Source: Sphingorhabdus sp. Alg239-R122 (GTDB taxonomy: Bacteria > Pseudomonadota > Alphaproteobacteria > Sphingomonadales > Sphingomonadaceae). From it: a DNA stretch of 64,000 bases. Made by a program: the position numbers and the translations under genes. This document shows positions 18,265-27,315 of this stretch, piece by piece (position 1 is the first letter of the stretch; each line of letters begins with the position of its first letter). Under the pieces are notes generated by a model. The model was not told where the DNA came from. It saw only the letters and a program-made list of their open reading frames with translations, and made no database searches. Where the stretch lies: the NCBI RefSeq assembly GCF_900537065.1, contig NZ_UNRC01000002.1, forward strand, positions 284,342 through 348,341. The letters are read 5' to 3'.

Positions 18265-19104
18265 ATGAAGCCTGAGATGCTTGTTATATTAGGCATTTTC
18301 ATGGGCTTTACCCTGCTGGAAATCCTGCGTACCGGTTTTTTCCATAAGAAAGGCCAGAGAGGCAAGGACGCCTGGGTCGAGATTATCGGTACTGTCACGT
18401 TGCTGGGCTTTACCCAGCCACTGGTCCTGGGCACAGCCTATTTTCTTATGTCACACGTGTTTCCGGGGGCGGAAGGTAGCTGGGCGGTGTTGCCCATCAT
18501 TGCGCAGGTCGCGCTGCTTTTGGTATTTGACGACCTGACCCAATATGGCTGGCACCGACTATCACACAGCGTGCCATGGCTGTATGCGCTGCACCGCCCG
18601 CACCACGATGCCCCCTATATGAGTACGCGAATCGTTTATCGGAACAATATATTCTATTATTTCCTGATGCCGGGCATCTGGTTTTCCGGTGCGCTCATTT
18701 ACCTTGGCCTGGGCTGGATTTACGCGTTCTATATCATAGTCAAAATGACGGTGATTATCGGTGCGCATAGCGATGTGCGCTGGGATGAAAAGCTGTATGA
18801 AATAAAATGGCTATCGCCGCTTATGTGGGTGGTGGAACGCACAATATCGACGCCAGCAACGCATGGCGCACATCATGGACGCCATGCGGCTGACGGTATT
18901 ACCAACTATAAAGGCAATTATGGAAATCTGCTGTTTTTCTGGGATGTGCTGTTCGGCACGGCTAAAATTACACGCCGGTATCCATTGCAATATGGTGTTG
19001 AAAACCTGCCTGAAGTGAGCGCTGCGCAGCAGCTGCTTTGGCCGATCGTCCGCACCAAGAAATCCCCTGGTCCCGAGGAGACAGCGAACATACCAGCCGT
19101 GTAA
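18265..19104 (+). CDS. Sterol desaturase / fatty acid hydroxylase superfamily protein
   Basis: A 279-residue integral membrane di-iron oxygenase with three His boxes: HRLSH, HRPHH and HGAHHGRH, plus four or more transmembrane segments. Members hydroxylate or desaturate lipids (sterols, hopanoids, fatty acids, carotenoids); the exact substrate cannot be told. The ATG at 18265 has AAGGAG 8 nt upstream; the in-frame TTG at 18247 does not. Divergent from a Crp/Fnr regulator and followed by a strong terminator, so monocistronic. Confidence 0.88.
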   Translation: MKPEMLVILGIFMGFTLLEILRTGFFHKKGQRGKDAWVEIIGTVTLLGFTQPLVLGTAYFLMSHVFPGAEGSWAVLPIIAQVALLLVFDDLTQYGWHRLSHSVPWLYALHRPHHDAPYMSTRIVYRNNIFYYFLMPGIWFSGALIYLGLGWIYAFYIIVKMTVIIGAHSDVRWDEKLYEIKWLSPLMWVVERTISTPATHGAHHGRHAADGITNYKGNYGNLLFFWDVLFGTAKITRRYPLQYGVENLPEVSAAQQLLWPIVRTKKSPGPEETANIPAV

Positions 19105-19128
19105 GGCGGGTCGCATAGTTTGGGGGGG

Positions 19129-19172
19129 AAATCGCCGGACCAGCTAAAAAGCTGGCCGGCGATTTTGTTTTA
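19129..19172 (+). terminator. Rho-independent terminator after the hydroxylase gene
   Basis: Long stem (AAATCGCCGG plus CCAGCT paired with AGCTGG plus CCGGCGATTT, one bulged A), loop AAAA, then a T-rich tail TTTTGTTTT. Confidence 0.92.
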
Positions 19173-19253
19173 TTATCTGTAATTGACGCTACGTTATCCA
19201 GAAAAAACCCCGAAAATAGAGTTTTCTGAACAGTTGATAACCGCTGGCACTGC

Positions 19254-19282
19254 TTGACATTTGCGGCTGTGAGCCCGAGAAT
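19254..19282 (+). promoter_or_regulatory. Sigma-70-type promoter of the alpha/beta hydrolase gene
   Basis: Perfect -35 TTGACA at 19254-19259, 17-bp spacer, -10 GAGAAT at 19277-19282 (4 of 6 to TATAAT). The predicted transcription start is near 19289, leaving a leader of about 58 nt before the ATG at 19347. Confidence 0.6.
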
Positions 19283-19346
19283 CCCTTAATTGCGTTACAA
19301 ACAGAGGCAAAGAAGCCCGCAACGCACAGTTTGCAGGAGAGTATTA

Positions 19347-20144
19347 ATGGCCACCGTATTTGCCGCTGACATGGCCCCGCCGCCCAAACCGCCGTCCATG
19401 CTATTGGCGCTCAGCGAATTACCGCGGGCGATATTTGAATTGGGCAGCCTGCCCTGGGCATCGCCGCTATTGTCGAAAGCGCCCAAGGGTGATGGCCATC
19501 CGGTGCTGGTGCTGCCCGGCTTTATGGCAAGCGATGGTTCGACGGCGCTGATGCGCCGCTTTCTGGAAAAACGCGGCTATGATGCGCATGCCTGGAAACT
19601 GGGACGCAATCTTGGCCCCAAATCGATTGGCAGCGAGGCGGAGCATCTTATCGACCTTCTTGACGCTGTACATACGCTGACGGGCAAAAAAGTGAGTCTT
19701 GTGGGCTGGAGCCTGGGCGGTGTTATGGCCCGGCAATTGTCACGCCGTCGGCCTGGTGCTGTACGCCAGGTCATTTCGCTGGGTTCGCCATTTGCCGGTC
19801 ACCCCAAAGCGACAACTGTCTGGAAAATCTATGAACGGCTGACCGGACACAAGATTGACGATCCTGATACACTGAAGCAGCTTGAGGAAAGCGAATTGCC
19901 GCCACCTGTGCCTTCGACCGCGATTTTCAGTAAGGCGGACGGTATTGTCGCATGGGAAATCTGCCGTGAACCCGAAGGTCCGCAAACTGACAATATCGAA
20001 GTATATGGCAGCCATTGCGGCCTTGGCGTCAATGCGGCTGTGCTTTATGCGGTCGCCGACCGGCTGGCACAGGACGAGGGCGACTGGAAACCGTTTGACC
20101 GCAAGGGTGTACGCGGCTTTGTCTATCCTTCATCAGGGCACTAA
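19347..20144 (+). CDS. Alpha/beta hydrolase
   Basis: A 265-residue serine hydrolase, lipase/PGAP1-like. Visible: VLVLPGFMASD (oxyanion segment), the nucleophile elbow LVGWSLGGVMA (GxSxG with W), GSPFAG, and the late catalytic His in VYGSHCGLG. The ATG at 19347 has GGAGA about 8 nt upstream; the first in-frame start (19290) lacks one. It converges with the wax ester synthase gene (18-nt gap), and both fit storage or membrane lipid metabolism; a substrate is not predicted. Confidence 0.88.
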   Translation: MATVFAADMAPPPKPPSMLLALSELPRAIFELGSLPWASPLLSKAPKGDGHPVLVLPGFMASDGSTALMRRFLEKRGYDAHAWKLGRNLGPKSIGSEAEHLIDLLDAVHTLTGKKVSLVGWSLGGVMARQLSRRRPGAVRQVISLGSPFAGHPKATTVWKIYERLTGHKIDDPDTLKQLEESELPPPVPSTAIFSKADGIVAWEICREPEGPQTDNIEVYGSHCGLGVNAAVLYAVADRLAQDEGDWKPFDRKGVRGFVYPSSGH

Positions 20145-20162
20145 GCCTCTTACAATTACAGC

Positions 20163-21725
20163 TTAACTCGCTTTCTTTCGTGCAGGCGCTTTCTTCTTGG
20201 CAGCTGCCTTGCGAGGCTTCGTCTTCGCGGCTGCTTTAGGCTTGGTTTTTGCTTTACTTTTTGTGGCAGGTTTCGCTTTTGGCTTGGCTCCCGTCTTTTT
20301 GGAAGTCGTGCCCAGTGTGGCCTTTTTCAATTCCTCAAACGTTTCCTGCATGGCGGCCGCGTAATTTTCCGGATCAGGCATCATGTCACGGTCAGACGTG
20401 AAGGAAATGCCGATCGTACCGCGATAGCTGTAGACTGCGTTGATAAGGCCCATGCCGTCAAAAACAGGGCCCAGGCTGTAGGTCGCAACCATTTCTGCCC
20501 CTGCGAAATAGAGCGGTATAGGGCTACCCGGGATGTTGGTGACGACGCAGTTGAATGCGGGTGAGTGTGCATTAGCCACGCCCATGCGTGTATAAAGCCG
20601 CGCGGCAATACCGCTAATGCCCGCAGGCATCAATTTGTTGTAATCGGCAAGCGTGCGTGCACCGATGGCGTTGGTCATCGCCTTGGAATTCTGTGCCTGT
20701 TCATGCACGAATTCAAGCCGTGCCACAGGGTCTTCAATATGCGTGCCGAGCGCGACAACCATGGCAGATACCTGATTGCCCATGGCTTTCTTTTCACCCT
20801 CGCTGCGCACAGAAATGGGTGCCATGGCGTTCATGGTCGATTTAGGCAGATCTCCACGTGATTTAAGATATTTGCGCAGCCCGCCTCCGACGATCGAAAG
20901 GATCGCATCATTGACCGTTGCACCCGGGACTGTGTCCTTGATGGCGCGGATATCTTTCAGCGGGAACATGGCCGCGTCGAATACTCGGTGCGGTGATACC
21001 TTGGCATTCAGCAGCGTCTTGGGCGCAGTGCGTGCGCCTTTCAGGCTGATTTCACCCTTGCTGATTTCACGGCCCAGCCGGGCGATACCGGGCAGGGTGC
21101 GGCCAATGGTTTCAACCACGCGTAGCGGCTGTGTGATATTGTTAACATAGCTACGCGCGAGCAGTTCGGCGACATTGGGCATATTCTCCGGCTTCCATGG
21201 CTTGCTCGCCGGGCGGTCGGGAATGTCAGGGGTAAGGTCATGCACGGCAGCGGCCATTTCCACACCGGACATGCCGTCAATCGCGGCATGGTGCACTTTG
21301 GATATGACCGCGAAACTGCCCTTGGGGATGCCATCTATATTGTCGAGCCCTTCGACAACGTTAAACTCCCAGAGCGGTTTTTCCATATCGAGTGGACGTG
21401 CATGCAGCCGTGATGTCAGGATGCATAGCTGCCGCCAGTCACCTGGCTTGGGCAGGGCAAAGTGGCGGACATGATATTCCAGGTCAAATTCAGGATCCTC
21501 GATCCAGTAGGGATGGTCGACATCCAGCGGTGCCCGCACCAGCCGCTGGCGAAAGGCGCGCGCGCTGTCCAGCCGGCTTTCTATGAAACGCAGGATATCC
21601 TTGAACCGGACAAAGCCGCCAGGTGCAGTCGAAGGATCGTATATTGCGCATGACCCGATATGCATCGGTGTTGTGCGTGTCTCCATATAGACAAAACTCG
21701 CATCCTGACCGCTCAACTGTTCCAT
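20163..21725 (-). CDS. Wax ester synthase / diacylglycerol O-acyltransferase with Lys/Ala-rich tail
   Basis: Transfers acyl-CoA to fatty alcohols or diacylglycerol to make storage wax esters or triacylglycerol at the inner membrane. The 520-residue protein has the active-site motif KVHHAAIDGMSG (HHxxxDG), the N-terminal PMHIGSCAIYD block, PLWEFNVVEGLD, and NVxGP-like NIPGSPIPLYFAGA. GGAGG lies before the ATG at 21725. Unusual: after the enzyme domain (about residue 465) a basic tail of roughly 50 residues made of K, A, P and T repeats, like histone H1 or AlgP tails, which most WS/DGAT lack. Confidence 0.93.
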   Translation of the reverse strand: MEQLSGQDASFVYMETRTTPMHIGSCAIYDPSTAPGGFVRFKDILRFIESRLDSARAFRQRLVRAPLDVDHPYWIEDPEFDLEYHVRHFALPKPGDWRQLCILTSRLHARPLDMEKPLWEFNVVEGLDNIDGIPKGSFAVISKVHHAAIDGMSGVEMAAAVHDLTPDIPDRPASKPWKPENMPNVAELLARSYVNNITQPLRVVETIGRTLPGIARLGREISKGEISLKGARTAPKTLLNAKVSPHRVFDAAMFPLKDIRAIKDTVPGATVNDAILSIVGGGLRKYLKSRGDLPKSTMNAMAPISVRSEGEKKAMGNQVSAMVVALGTHIEDPVARLEFVHEQAQNSKAMTNAIGARTLADYNKLMPAGISGIAARLYTRMGVANAHSPAFNCVVTNIPGSPIPLYFAGAEMVATYSLGPVFDGMGLINAVYSYRGTIGISFTSDRDMMPDPENYAAAMQETFEELKKATLGTTSKKTGAKPKAKPATKSKAKTKPKAAAKTKPRKAAAKKKAPARKKAS

Positions 21726-21897
21726 AAATTTGCCTCCTGCACGCAGAATCGCCCCACTGCGATTTCCCGAGTCCCAAGGCATAGCATGACTTTACGGGGA
21801 TGGCATAATTGCGCGGGCAAGACGGACAAGGAACATGCAATGCCGTAACGGCAGCCTTGCCACTGCCCCATATGCTATATGCCGGAGATGGTGAAAA

Positions 21898-21972
21898 TGG
21901 AGCGGGCGAAGAGATTCGAACTCTCGACCCCAACCTTGGCAAGGTTGTGCTCTACCCCTGAGCTACGCCCGC
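21898..21972 (-). tRNA. tRNA-Gly(GCC), CCA encoded
   Basis: Minus-strand cloverleaf: acceptor GCGGGCG/CGCCCGC, D arm with AGCTCAGGGGTAGAGC, anticodon arm CAACC-TTGCCAA-GGTTG (anticodon GCC), T loop GTTCGAATC, discriminator T followed by genomic CCA at 21898-21900. Length 75 nt with CCA. A lone tRNA gene between the WS/DGAT and thioredoxin genes; no integrase is near. Confidence 0.96.
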
Positions 21973-22212
21973 TCGAGCGGCTGGTCCGGGTGCGCAGAAA
22001 TATCTGCCTGCCTACCAGCGAAGTGGGCGGTTAGCATGGAGGTTTTATGCCTGCAAGCCTTAAAATAACATCCTGCCTGATTTTTTCGTATTATTTTCGT
22101 GTGCGCATTCATAAATCAGGGCTTGGCATCGCGGTGAAGGGTGCCCATGTTAAAGCGGATGCTGCGCAGGGGCTGCGCATGCTATATGAGATCATCAAAC
22201 GGAGAATGAAAC

Positions 22213-23127
22213 TTGGCCAGTATGGGACTGACAACCGAAGAACAAAAACTGGTGGAGGAATTCCGCACACAGGTCGTGGAACCTTCCATGTCGGGCATTG
22301 TCGTGCTCGATTTCTGGGCCGAATGGTGCGGGCCGTGCAAGGCGTTGACGCCAGTTATCGAAAAGGCCTGCGCGGAATATGCCGACAAGGGCGTGACGCT
22401 GGTCAAAATCAATGTCGATGAAAACAAGTTCATCGCCAGCCAATTCCAGGTGCAGTCGATTCCGACTGTATACGCGTTGTTTCAGGGGCAACCGGTTGCT
22501 GACATGACACAGGCGCGCACTGAATCGCAGATCAAATCAATTCTCGATCAACTGCTCGAAAAACTGCCACTTGGTGCCAATACGGAAACGGACCAGGCGC
22601 AGGATATCGCGCCTCTGTTGGAAATGGGTGAAGAAGTGCTGGCCGCAGGCGATGCCCAGCGGGCCTTTGGCATATTCGGGCAGATTACCGATATGGCGCC
22701 TGACAATATGGAGGCCATCTCTGGCCTGATCCGTGCGCTCATTGCAGGCGGCAAGGTCGAAGAGGCGCAGGCCATGCTTGATGAGCTGCCCGAAGACAAG
22801 ACAGGCGATGCGGCGCTGGATCGGGCCAAATCAGCGCTTGCGCTGGCGAAAGAAGCGCCCACGAGCGGGGAAGCGGCCAAACTGAAAGCGCAAGTAGATG
22901 CGAATCCCGATGATCATGAAAAGCGGCTGGAATATGCGGGTGCACTGTTTGCCGAACAGCAGCGTGATGCCGCGGCGGACGAGCTGCTGACCATTATCCG
23001 GGCTGATAAAGACTGGAATGAAGGCGCGGCGCGGGCCAAGTTGTTGCAGATATTCGAATCGGTCGGACTGGAAGATCCGTGGGTTGCTGCAACACGGCGC
23101 AAGCTGTCGGCGGCGCTGTTCGGATAG
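22213..23127 (+). CDS. Thioredoxin-TPR protein (CnoX/YbbN-like)
   Basis: A 304-residue cytoplasmic protein: N-terminal thioredoxin fold (residues about 10-115) with intact redox site DFWAEWCGPCKAL, then a TPR-like helical domain (about 130-300). The family includes the chaperedoxin CnoX, which protects proteins from oxidative aggregation and hands them to GroEL; E. coli CnoX lost its redox Cys pair, whereas this one keeps CGPC. The TTG at 22213 is used because GGAG (22201-22204) sits 8 nt upstream; the ATG at 22222 is further off. Ends 6 nt before the Lon-N gene. Confidence 0.9.
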   Translation: MASMGLTTEEQKLVEEFRTQVVEPSMSGIVVLDFWAEWCGPCKALTPVIEKACAEYADKGVTLVKINVDENKFIASQFQVQSIPTVYALFQGQPVADMTQARTESQIKSILDQLLEKLPLGANTETDQAQDIAPLLEMGEEVLAAGDAQRAFGIFGQITDMAPDNMEAISGLIRALIAGGKVEEAQAMLDELPEDKTGDAALDRAKSALALAKEAPTSGEAAKLKAQVDANPDDHEKRLEYAGALFAEQQRDAAADELLTIIRADKDWNEGAARAKLLQIFESVGLEDPWVAATRRKLSAALFG

Positions 23128-23133
23128 GTTTGA

Positions 23134-23784
23134 ATGACGGCGCTTACCATCACACGCATTTCGATTTTTCCGCTTCCGGGGGCGATCCTGTTTCCGGGCC
23201 TGCAATTGCCGCTGCACATGTTTGAGCCGCGCTACCGTGCCATGGTAAGTGATGCGATGGCGCGTGACAGGCAGATCGGCATGCTACAGCCCAATGATCA
23301 GAAATTTGACGGCATGGGCGGAGGAGAAGATGCGCCGGACCTGTTTCGCGTGGGTTGCTTGGGGCGCATCGCCGATGTGGAAGCAATGGATGACGGGCGC
23401 TATAATGTTATACTGGAAGGCATTGCACGCTTCCGTTTGATCCGCGAACTGGACGTGACGACCCCGTTCCGGCAGATTGAGGCAGAGTTGATTGAAGAGC
23501 TATCGGACAGCGATATATTGGCTGGCATTGAGCGTGCATCCCTTGAACGCGAAGCACGTAAGTTTGCCGATGCACAGGGCTATGCCGTGGACTGGGACCA
23601 GGTATCACGGCTGGACGATGTATCGCTGGTCAATGGTGTGTCACAGATTGCACCGTTTGACAGCGCCGCGAAACAGGCGCTGCTGGAAGCAGACAGCATT
23701 AGCGAGCGGGCTGAATTGATGGTGCAGCTGATGCAGTTTTTCAGCCGCCGCGATGACGATGATCCACGCGTGACATTGCAGTAA
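23134..23784 (+). CDS. Lon N-terminal (substrate-binding) domain protein
   Basis: A 216-residue protein consisting only of the Lon/PUA-like N-domain: IFPLPGAILFPGLQLPLHMFEPRYRAMV at the start, GCLGRIADVEAMDDGRYNVILEGIARFR in the middle, then a helical end. No AAA+ or protease domain. Such stand-alone LON-N proteins are thought to bind unfolded or specific substrates. Cotranscribed with the upstream thioredoxin-TPR gene (6-nt gap), suggesting a shared proteostasis role. Confidence 0.9.
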   Translation: MTALTITRISIFPLPGAILFPGLQLPLHMFEPRYRAMVSDAMARDRQIGMLQPNDQKFDGMGGGEDAPDLFRVGCLGRIADVEAMDDGRYNVILEGIARFRLIRELDVTTPFRQIEAELIEELSDSDILAGIERASLEREARKFADAQGYAVDWDQVSRLDDVSLVNGVSQIAPFDSAAKQALLEADSISERAELMVQLMQFFSRRDDDDPRVTLQ

Positions 23785-23802
23785 CTTGGTTGCGCAGTGA
23801 TG

Positions 23803-24462
23803 TTAGCTGACAATGCCCGCTAGCCCGAAGCTTCCACGCAATCCATCGATGATGAACTGTGCCGCCAGCGCGGCCAGCAACACCCCCAAAAGCCGTGTAA
23901 CAACGGCTTCGACCTTGTCCCCCAACAGGCGCATGACGGGTCCTGCCGCCCAAAGCGCAAAGAATGTCAGGATAAGTACGGCGGCGACTGCGCCGAATAT
24001 GATGGCTGCGCTTTCCATGCCTTCATTTTGCGACATAAGCAGCATGATTGAGGCGATTGAACCGGGTCCTGCCATCATCGGCATGGCCATGGGGAAAATC
24101 GAGACATCTTCGATTTCAGGTTGATCGTCTTCCTGCTGGTCAATGATTTTCTGCGCGCGTTCTTCGCGCCGGGCTGTGCGTTTTTCGAAAACCATTTCAA
24201 TGGCGATGATAAACAGCATGATGCCGCCGGCGATGCGGAAGCTATCAAGCTCAATATGCAGTGCGGCGAGCAGCTGTTGTCCGAAAAGCCCGAATATCAG
24301 CAGGATGATCGCAGATACGATGACCGCGCGTAAAGCCATGGCACGGCGCTGTACATGGCTTGCGCCCGTTGTCAGGCTGGCAAATATGGGTGCGCAGCCA
24401 GGCGGGTCGATGACAACGAAGAAAATCGCAAATGCGGAGAGGAAAAGCTCAATATTGATCAT
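23803..24462 (-). CDS. MarC family (UPF0056) membrane protein
   Basis: A 219-residue inner-membrane protein with about six helices; starts FLSAFAIFFVVIDPPGCAPIFASLT, the family hallmark, with PMAMPMMAGPGSIASIMLL as second repeat. Originally linked to multidrug resistance, later disputed; transport role unproven. The start overlaps the upstream lipoprotein stop by 4 nt (ATGA). Last gene of the minus-strand run from 28052. Confidence 0.92.
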   Translation of the reverse strand: MINIELFLSAFAIFFVVIDPPGCAPIFASLTTGASHVQRRAMALRAVIVSAIILLIFGLFGQQLLAALHIELDSFRIAGGIMLFIIAIEMVFEKRTARREERAQKIIDQQEDDQPEIEDVSIFPMAMPMMAGPGSIASIMLLMSQNEGMESAAIIFGAVAAVLILTFFALWAAGPVMRLLGDKVEAVVTRLLGVLLAALAAQFIIDGLRGSFGLAGIVS

Positions 24463-25142
24463 GGCGTGGTCGCGGCAATTTCATCCTGAATAACGGGTTC
24501 ATAGGCGCTGCCGTTCCAGATCGAAACGGTCAGAGTGCGCGCTGTATCCGCCTTTACATCCCATGTCCACTTCAGTGTCTGGTCACGCGACATACGCGTA
24601 TTTGCCTGCGGAGCGTGTACAGGCACATTGCCATTGCACGATGCGATGCGTGTCTGCACAAATTCCGGTTTCTCGCGGGCATTGCCGGCAAAACCTCCAT
24701 GATCGAACAGGAATTTCCAGTCTGCATCGGCAGCGCGCACGTCATAGCGGCGTTGCCATATGGTGGTGTAATAGCCTTGCAGTGCTTCACCGCCAATGAA
24801 ACCGCCCTTTGATGCGGCGGTACGGCCATCGCATGACATATAAATGGCTTCTGCTTCCCATTGTGGCGGTGTGGCTGGATCTGCGCGGCCCTTGAGCCAT
24901 TCTTTCGCATTCATTGCCTCGGGGACCAGCATGATAGCGTCATCAGCCGCCAGTTCACGAAAGGCGGTCCATAGACCATCTTCGCGGGCTTTGCGGTTAA
25001 AGGCGATTTCCGCCGCGACGACGCCGCTCGGATTGGGTTGCAGCTTTTTCAGTTCGAAATCATTGCCGCTGCCGAATGGGCGGGCACAGGCAGATAGTGC
25101 AAGCACGCCTCCGATTGTGAAGAGCAGGGTAATTTTTTTCAT
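24459..25142 (-). CDS. Lipoprotein with NTF2-like (SnoaL/DUF4440-type) domain
   Basis: A 227-residue protein; leader with lipobox ALSAC (Cys about 19), then AEIAFNRKAREDGLWTAF...DDAIMLVPEAMNAKEWLKGR, the pattern of NTF2-like domains of the DUF4440 type, and a second half with two Cys (MSCDG, ASCNG). Located between folD (stop 1 nt upstream) and marC (4-nt overlap). Function unknown; a binding or envelope role is only a guess. Confidence 0.75.
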   Translation of the reverse strand: MKKITLLFTIGGVLALSACARPFGSGNDFELKKLQPNPSGVVAAEIAFNRKAREDGLWTAFRELAADDAIMLVPEAMNAKEWLKGRADPATPPQWEAEAIYMSCDGRTAASKGGFIGGEALQGYYTTIWQRRYDVRAADADWKFLFDHGGFAGNAREKPEFVQTRIASCNGNVPVHAPQANTRMSRDQTLKWTWDVKADTARTLTVSIWNGSAYEPVIQDEIAATTP

Positions 25143-26036
25143 CTAAAATCCTTCAGGATCGGGCAGGCCCGCGCGGCGGTGAGCGGCGACCAGGGTATTA
25201 CGTAGCAGGCAAGCAATAGTCATCGGGCCAACACCGCCTGGTACGGGTGTAATCGCGGCGGCATGGCCGATAACTTCCGCCGTGGCGACATCGCCGACCA
25301 GCCTTGTCTTGCCTTCTACGCCCGAAGCAATGCGGTTGATGCCGACATCAATGACAACCGCACCCGGTTTGACCCAGTCGCCCTTGACCATTTCGGCGCG
25401 GCCTACGGCGGCAACGACAATATCGGCACGGCGCACGACCTCGGAGAGGTTCTTGGTACGGCTGTGCGCGAGGGTAACGGTACAGTTTTCCTGAAGCAGC
25501 AATTGCGCCATGGGCTTGCCGACAATATTGGAACGGCCCACAACAACGGCGTCCAACCCGGATAAATCACCCAGCCTGTCTTTCAAAAGCATCAGGCTGC
25601 CCAGCGGGGTACAGGGGACCAGCGCATCTTCACCAACGGCGAGTTTCCCCGTGTTGATGACGTGAAAACCATCGACATCTTTTGCAGGTTCAATCGCGGC
25701 AATGACTGCCTTGTCGTCAATGTGATCGGGTAACGGCAATTGCACGAGTATCCCGTCAATGGCTTCGTCTGAATTCAATTTTTCAACCAGCGCAATCAGC
25801 TCGGCCTGGGAGATATCGGCATCGGGGCGGTGCTCTATGCTTTCCATGCCGGCGGCCACAGTTGCCTTGCCTTTGGAACGGACATAGACCTGGCTGGCGG
25901 GGTCTTCCCCGACAAGCACCACTGCGAGGCCAGGTTTGCGGCCCGCGGCCTTTACAAAATCAGGCACGGCATCGCCAATACGTGCGCGCAGTTTCGCGGC
26001 AAATGCCTTGCCGTCGATAAGGGTCGGGTCTGTCAT
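25143..26036 (-). CDS. folD: Bifunctional methylenetetrahydrofolate dehydrogenase / methenyl-THF cyclohydrolase
   Basis: Interconverts 5,10-methylene-THF and 10-formyl-THF with NADP+ for purine, fMet and thymidylate one-carbon supply. A 297-residue protein with the signature Y-x3-K in [23 protein letters not shown], the PCTPLG loop, the NADP-binding [14 protein letters not shown], and [13 protein letters not shown]. The gene lies 6 nt after yggT and abuts the lipoprotein gene. Confidence 0.97.
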   Translation of the reverse strand: MTDPTLIDGKAFAAKLRARIGDAVPDFVKAAGRKPGLAVVLVGEDPASQVYVRSKGKATVAAGMESIEHRPDADISQAELIALVEKLNSDEAIDGILVQLPLPDHIDDKAVIAAIEPAKDVDGFHVINTGKLAVGEDALVPCTPLGSLMLLKDRLGDLSGLDAVVVGRSNIVGKPMAQLLLQENCTVTLAHSRTKNLSEVVRRADIVVAAVGRAEMVKGDWVKPGAVVIDVGINRIASGVEGKTRLVGDVATAEVIGHAAAITPVPGGVGPMTIACLLRNTLVAAHRRAGLPDPEGF

Positions 26037-26042
26037 ATGGCT

Positions 26043-26324
26043 TTAGTAGACAGCAAGATTGCCAATGACAATCATCAGGACCTGCAGACCGATAATCAGC
26101 ACCAGCGGAGACAGGTCGATTGCCCCGGTGTCAGGCATCATCTTACGGATGGGATTGAGCAGCGGGGCCAAGATCATATCAAATGACGAGTAAATCGCCG
26201 ATACGGCCGGGTTCTGCATGCTGACAACATTGAACATCACCAACAGACTTATAATGAACTGCACGATGACAAGCATTACAATGACGTTGACGAGAAGGCT
26301 AAGTATCTGAAGTATCATGAGCAT
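26043..26324 (-). CDS. YggT family membrane protein
   Basis: A 93-residue protein with two hydrophobic hairpins, beginning MLMILQILSLLVNVIVMLVIVQFI and containing DMILAPLLNPIRKMMPDTGAIDLSPLVLIIG, the conserved (N/P)-P-I-R-x-x-P...G-x-x-D-x-S-P motif. Implicated in osmotic tolerance or cell-division/chloroplast-type membrane organisation in other organisms; molecular role unknown. It is 6 nt upstream of folD. Confidence 0.9.
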   Translation of the reverse strand: MLMILQILSLLVNVIVMLVIVQFIISLLVMFNVVSMQNPAVSAIYSSFDMILAPLLNPIRKMMPDTGAIDLSPLVLIIGLQVLMIVIGNLAVY

Positions 26325-26358
26325 TTGCGGCTATCCTGTGACAAGCTATTCAATATAA

Positions 26359-26380
26359 GGTGTTATAGCTTACTAACACC
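26359..26380. repeat. 22-nt inverted repeat between argB and yggT
   Basis: Perfect arms GGTGTTA and TAACACC around tagcttac in the 73-bp gap between the argB stop and the yggT start. It could be an operator for yggT-folD or a weak hairpin at the end of the argB message; no T-run follows on the minus strand. Confidence 0.5.
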
Positions 26381-26397
26381 CCTATGTGCAACGGGCT

Positions 26398-27315
26398 TTA
26401 TTCCTCGCCCTGCGCCACACGGCGCACCAATGTGCCCGCGCCTCTTTCGGTGAAGAATTCAAGCAGCATTGCATGCGGCACCCGCCCGTCGAGAATGACA
26501 GCGGCGTCAACGCGCTGTTTCACTGCCTTTACACAGGTTTCCAGCTTGGGAATCATGCCGCCGCTGATCGTGCCTTCACTCTGCAACTGCTCAATTCTTG
26601 CCGGATCAAGGTCGGATATCATATGTCCGTCCTTGTCCAGCACGCCCGCCACATCGGTGAGTAGGAACAGCCGTGCGGCTTTTAGTGCACCAGCAACTGC
26701 GCCCGCCATTGTGTCGGCGTTGATGTTATAGGTCTGCCCATCCGGTCCCACACCTATCGGCGCGATGACAGGGATCATGCCTGATGCCGACAGGTTTTCG
26801 AGCACGCTGCAATCAACTTCGCTCGGTTCGCCCACAAAACCCAGGTCGACAATGCGTTCGATATTGCTGTCCGGGTCGCGGGCTGTACGGCGCAGTTTGC
26901 GTGCCTTTACAAAGCCGCCGTCCTTGCCGCTAATCCCGATGGCCTGACCGCCGGCGGTGGTAATCCACTGTACCAGCTCTTTATTGATCGCGCCTGACAG
27001 CACCATTTCAGCAACTTCCGCCGTTTCCTTGTCAGTCACACGCAGCCCGTCGACAAATTTGGATTCGACGCCCACGCGTTTCAGCATCGCGCCGATCTGC
27101 GGGCCGCCGCCATGCACGACAACGGGGTTGATGCCCACGGCTTTCAAAAGGACGATATCCTCGGCAAAATTGCGGGCAAGGTCTGCATCGCCCATGGCAT
27201 GACCGCCATATTTCACCACAAACGTCTTGCCCGCATAGCGCTGTAGATAGGGTAGCGCCTCGGTCAGCGTCTCCGCCTTGGCCAGCATGGCAGGATCGTG
27301 GGCGTTGCCCGTCAT
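26398..27315 (-). CDS. argB: Acetylglutamate kinase
   Basis: Phosphorylates N-acetyl-L-glutamate, the second step of arginine synthesis. A 305-residue amino-acid kinase: [12 protein letters not shown] (ATP), [12 protein letters not shown] (substrate), [14 protein letters not shown], and [15 protein letters not shown], with [20 protein letters not shown] at the end. A 4-nt overlap with the upstream transporter gene (ATGA) indicates translational coupling. Confidence 0.96.
   Translation of the reverse strand: MTGNAHDPAMLAKAETLTEALPYLQRYAGKTFVVKYGGHAMGDADLARNFAEDIVLLKAVGINPVVVHGGGPQIGAMLKRVGVESKFVDGLRVTDKETAEVAEMVLSGAINKELVQWITTAGGQAIGISGKDGGFVKARKLRRTARDPDSNIERIVDLGFVGEPSEVDCSVLENLSASGMIPVIAPIGVGPDGQTYNINADTMAGAVAGALKAARLFLLTDVAGVLDKDGHMISDLDPARIEQLQSEGTISGGMIPKLETCVKAVKQRVDAAVILDGRVPHAMLLEFFTERGAGTLVRRVAQGEE

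Noticed and set aside
22047-22421. 124-codon ORF between tRNA-Gly and the thioredoxin gene
   Set aside because: Runs into the thioredoxin-TPR gene in another frame; the first 55 codons show no family pattern. I see no gene in 21973-22212.
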